This document shows positions 4,931 through 6,993 of a stretch of 6,993 nucleotides of DNA, piece after piece. The stretch is from assembly GCA_015494435.1 (NCBI GenBank), contig WGBH01000256.1:1-6993 (forward strand). The letters run 5' to 3'. Both the position numbers and the translations under genes were made by a program. This DNA comes from Thiotrichaceae bacterium. GTDB taxonomy: Bacteria > Pseudomonadota > Gammaproteobacteria > Thiotrichales > Thiotrichaceae. Numbering within the stretch: position 1 is the first letter of the stretch; each line of letters begins with the position of its first letter. The notes under the pieces were generated by a model that searched no databases, had not been told where the DNA came from, and saw only the letters and a list, made by a program, of their open reading frames with translations.

Positions 4931-6993
4931 CTATCCTTGTTCATTAGCAGAATGCTGGGTAACAGGTATATGATGGTATTCATAAGTTGCAATCTGGCCG
5001 ACCCCTTTCATATTGATTAAATCACATTGTTTAAAGAGAGAAGTATCGGTTAACTGATGATAGACAGGCTCACTGATACGCATACAATCTAGTTCAGCAG
5101 TATAACGAATTCTACTTGCAATATTTAATGATTTTCCCCATAGATCATAGACAGCTTTATGATTACCAACGACGCCTGCATTGATATCACCTGCACTAAT
5201 ACCAATACGTAATTTATACTCTGTCCCATATTGAATATTGAAACGATCAATAATATCAAATAGTGCATATCCAAAAGCAACACAGCGAGCCGCATAATCA
5301 AGACGTGGATTAGTCAATCCACACACGGCTAAATAGGAGTCGCCTACGGTTGTAATGCGTTCCACATCATGAATTTGAGCAGCTTCATCAAAGGCATCGA
5401 CCAATTCGTTTAACCGAGCAATAGCTTCTGTCGCATCAAGACCATTTACTGATTCTTCCAGCCCTTTGAGCGCAGTATATAAAATAGCAACATTTTGATA
5501 ACTATTAGCAATATTCTTTTCTCCCTGCATATAACGCCTACCGATTTCAACAGGAAAGGCATTCAGAAGTAATTTATCCAATGCTTTTTCACATTTAATA
5601 ATGGTATTTTTCTGGGTGTGAATACTGCTTCGCATATCATCAAAAGAATGGGCTAACTCACCAAACTCATCATTACGTTCTAGACTAATTGGCGTTTTTG
5701 TATCACCCTCATGAACCCGTTTTGCCGCTCCAATCAGGCTTTTAATCGGACCAATAAAACGCCCTGCTAGCCATAAAGAAAAGAAAGAAATAAGGGCTGC
5801 TTGTATAACCGCTGAAATTAATAATCTCTTTTGAAACTGAACCACAGGTTCAGTGGCTTCATCCTTATTAATTTCTGCAAGGATTGCCCAGTTTAATCCA
5901 GGAATTTTTACAGGTTGATAGGCACTTAATACTTCATGCCCCTGATAATTAGTGATAGTTTGAATATCTGTTTCACCCTTTAGAGCCGCTCGACTAGCAA
6001 CCGTATCAACAGGTTGTAATAAAGCAGTGCGCCCAGAGGAGGCTATTTTCTTAGTAATTGCTGCATCTACACCCTCACTATTCAAGTTTTTAATATAATT
6101 TTCCTTATTTTCAAATACAAAACGCGAATTAGAACGCATTTTATAGTCAGGCCCTACTAAATATATATCCCCTGTTTCACCTAAAGCAGATTCGCGCCAT
6201 GAACGATTAGCATTTATAATCGTGGTAATTTGATCGATGGAGATCTGCATTGCTAAAATACCAATAAATTTATTGCCATTATAAACAGGAGTCACAAGAA
6301 ATGAGGCGGGTGAATCTGCGGATGAAATATAAGGGCTAAAATCAACCACCGCTACCTTGCCTTTGTCTGGACTGCGAAGAATAGCATTAACAACATAAGC
6401 AAGAGTGCTTTGAGCTTGAATATCATTATTTAAACTTGTCGCAAAATCGGGAGCTTTATAAGTACTATAGATAATGTTTTTACTGTCTTTATCAATTAAA
6501 AACAAATCATCATAAGCAAATGTTTTGATAAATTTACGCAATTTAGGATGATATTTTTGATGCACCTTACTGTAATAGCTATTATCTTTGGCATTATTTA
6601 ACTCTTCTTTCTTGCCTGCTTTATGTGGGTTATTGGCAATATAATGGTATTGCAGGTATTTCCCTGTTAATGACTTAGGAAGATAATCATCTACATTATA
6701 AAAATTCTGTTTACCATTTTCATTTTTTAATCGAAGGAAAAATTCTTTATTATAATAATCAGCTAATAAATTTTTTTGCTTTTCATCTAATTTAATATTA
6801 TAGCTATCAAGCAACGAAAAAGCAGCTGAGAACTCATCAATCGCATTAATAATCATAGTGTTATCAGCAAGCATATTAATTTGGTTACGACGTTGCTGAA
6901 AATAATTCTCAAGCTGTTTAGCACGACTAGTACGCAAAATAGAAAGTTGCTGCTTAATACCATCAGTTAATGATTTATGCCCATTATAAAGCC
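4931..6993 (-). CDS. dCache-HAMP class III nucleotide cyclase-like sensor, 5' end outside window
   Basis: The frame stays open to the window edge (LYNGHKSLTDGIKQQLSI precedes the first possible TTG start at 6937), so the true start and first TM segment lie outside. About 5870 to 6960 encode a periplasmic dCache sensor (YDDLFLIDKDSKNIIYS, GILAMQISIDQI, GETGDIYLVGPD). One TM segment lies at about 5760 to 5830, a HAMP domain at about 5600 to 5765 (NDEFGELAHSFDDM), a signalling helix (LLLNAFPVEIGRRY), then the cyclase domain at about 4970 to 5515. Retained there are the second metal-binding Asp (VGD, 5339 to 5341), the purine-site Asp (YDLWG, 5144 to 5146) and the transition-state Asn and Arg (LNIASR). 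Lost are the first metal Asp (Ala at 5471 to 5473) and the purine-selecting Lys (Thr at 5351 to 5353). Cyclases of this class make cAMP or cGMP as dimers; whether this one is active is uncertain. The CNB-channel gene downstream is its likely output partner. Confidence 0.92.
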   Translation of the reverse strand, partial: LYNGHKSLTDGIKQQLSILRTSRAKQLENYFQQRRNQINMLADNTMIINAIDEFSAAFSLLDSYNIKLDEKQKNLLADYYNKEFFLRLKNENGKQNFYNVDDYLPKSLTGKYLQYHYIANNPHKAGKKEELNNAKDNSYYSKVHQKYHPKLRKFIKTFAYDDLFLIDKDSKNIIYSTYKAPDFATSLNNDIQAQSTLAYVVNAILRSPDKGKVAVVDFSPYISSADSPASFLVTPVYNGNKFIGILAMQISIDQITTIINANRSWRESALGETGDIYLVGPDYKMRSNSRFVFENKENYIKNLNSEGVDAAITKKIASSGRTALLQPVDTVASRAALKGETDIQTITNYQGHEVLSAYQPVKIPGLNWAILAEINKDEATEPVVQFQKRLLISAVIQAALISFFSLWLAGRFIGPIKSLIGAAKRVHEGDTKTPISLERNDEFGELAHSFDDMRSSIHTQKNTIIKCEKALDKLLLNAFPVEIGRRYMQGEKNIANSYQNVAILYTALKGLEESVNGLDATEAIARLNELVDAFDEAAQIHDVERITTVGDSYLAVCGLTNPRLDYAARCVAFGYALFDIIDRFNIQYGTEYKLRIGISAGDINAGVVGNHKAVYDLWGKSLNIASRIRYTAELDCMRISEPVYHQLTDTSLFKQCDLINMKGVGQIATYEYHHIPVTQHSANEQG

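Noticed and set aside
4931..6937. TTG at 6937 as the start of the cyclase-like gene
   Set aside because: The frame is open upstream to the window edge with a sequence fitting the first sensor helix, no clear ribosome site precedes the TTG, and an N-terminal TM segment is expected for this architecture.

Overview
The window is a compact, AT-rich bacterial segment in which every supported gene lies on the minus strand, so transcription runs from high to low coordinates. The Shine-Dalgarno sites, the OmpA-type peptidoglycan-binding protein and the family mix (dCache/HAMP/class III cyclase, MscS channels, BON/OmpA) point to a Gram-negative proteobacterium. A low-GC gammaproteobacterium fits best, possibly of the Thiotrichales type, but that placement is a low-confidence guess from gene content.

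Upstream block, about 6993 to 3482: a membrane-bound sensor of the class III nucleotide cyclase family (dCache sensor, TM, HAMP, cyclase domain), cut at its 5' end by the window edge. Nine bases after it comes an MscS-type channel with a C-terminal cyclic-nucleotide-binding (CNB) domain. The pair looks like a signal producer and the channel that reads the signal. However, in both proteins residues normally needed for cAMP chemistry are replaced: a metal-binding Asp is Ala and the purine-selecting Lys is Thr in the cyclase, and the cassette Glu is Val and Arg is His in the CNB domain. Either they use another ligand or they signal without one.

A 229-base gap (3253 to 3481) holds a weak terminator-like hairpin for the first block and a plausible sigma70-type promoter for the second.

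Downstream block, 3252 to 1: a second, different MscS-type channel with a tail of thirteen 12-residue repeats; a one-TM BON/OmpA-like protein expected to bind peptidoglycan; and the start of a one-TM coiled-coil protein that leaves the window. These three are spaced by only 2 nt at each junction, with strong ribosome sites inside the preceding gene, so they are probably translationally coupled. Together the second block could form a channel with a cytoplasmic repeat tail, a cell-wall tether and a coiled-coil partner. I infer an envelope or osmotic-stress locus in which two unlike MscS channels sit next to a sensor; the physical complex is a hypothesis.
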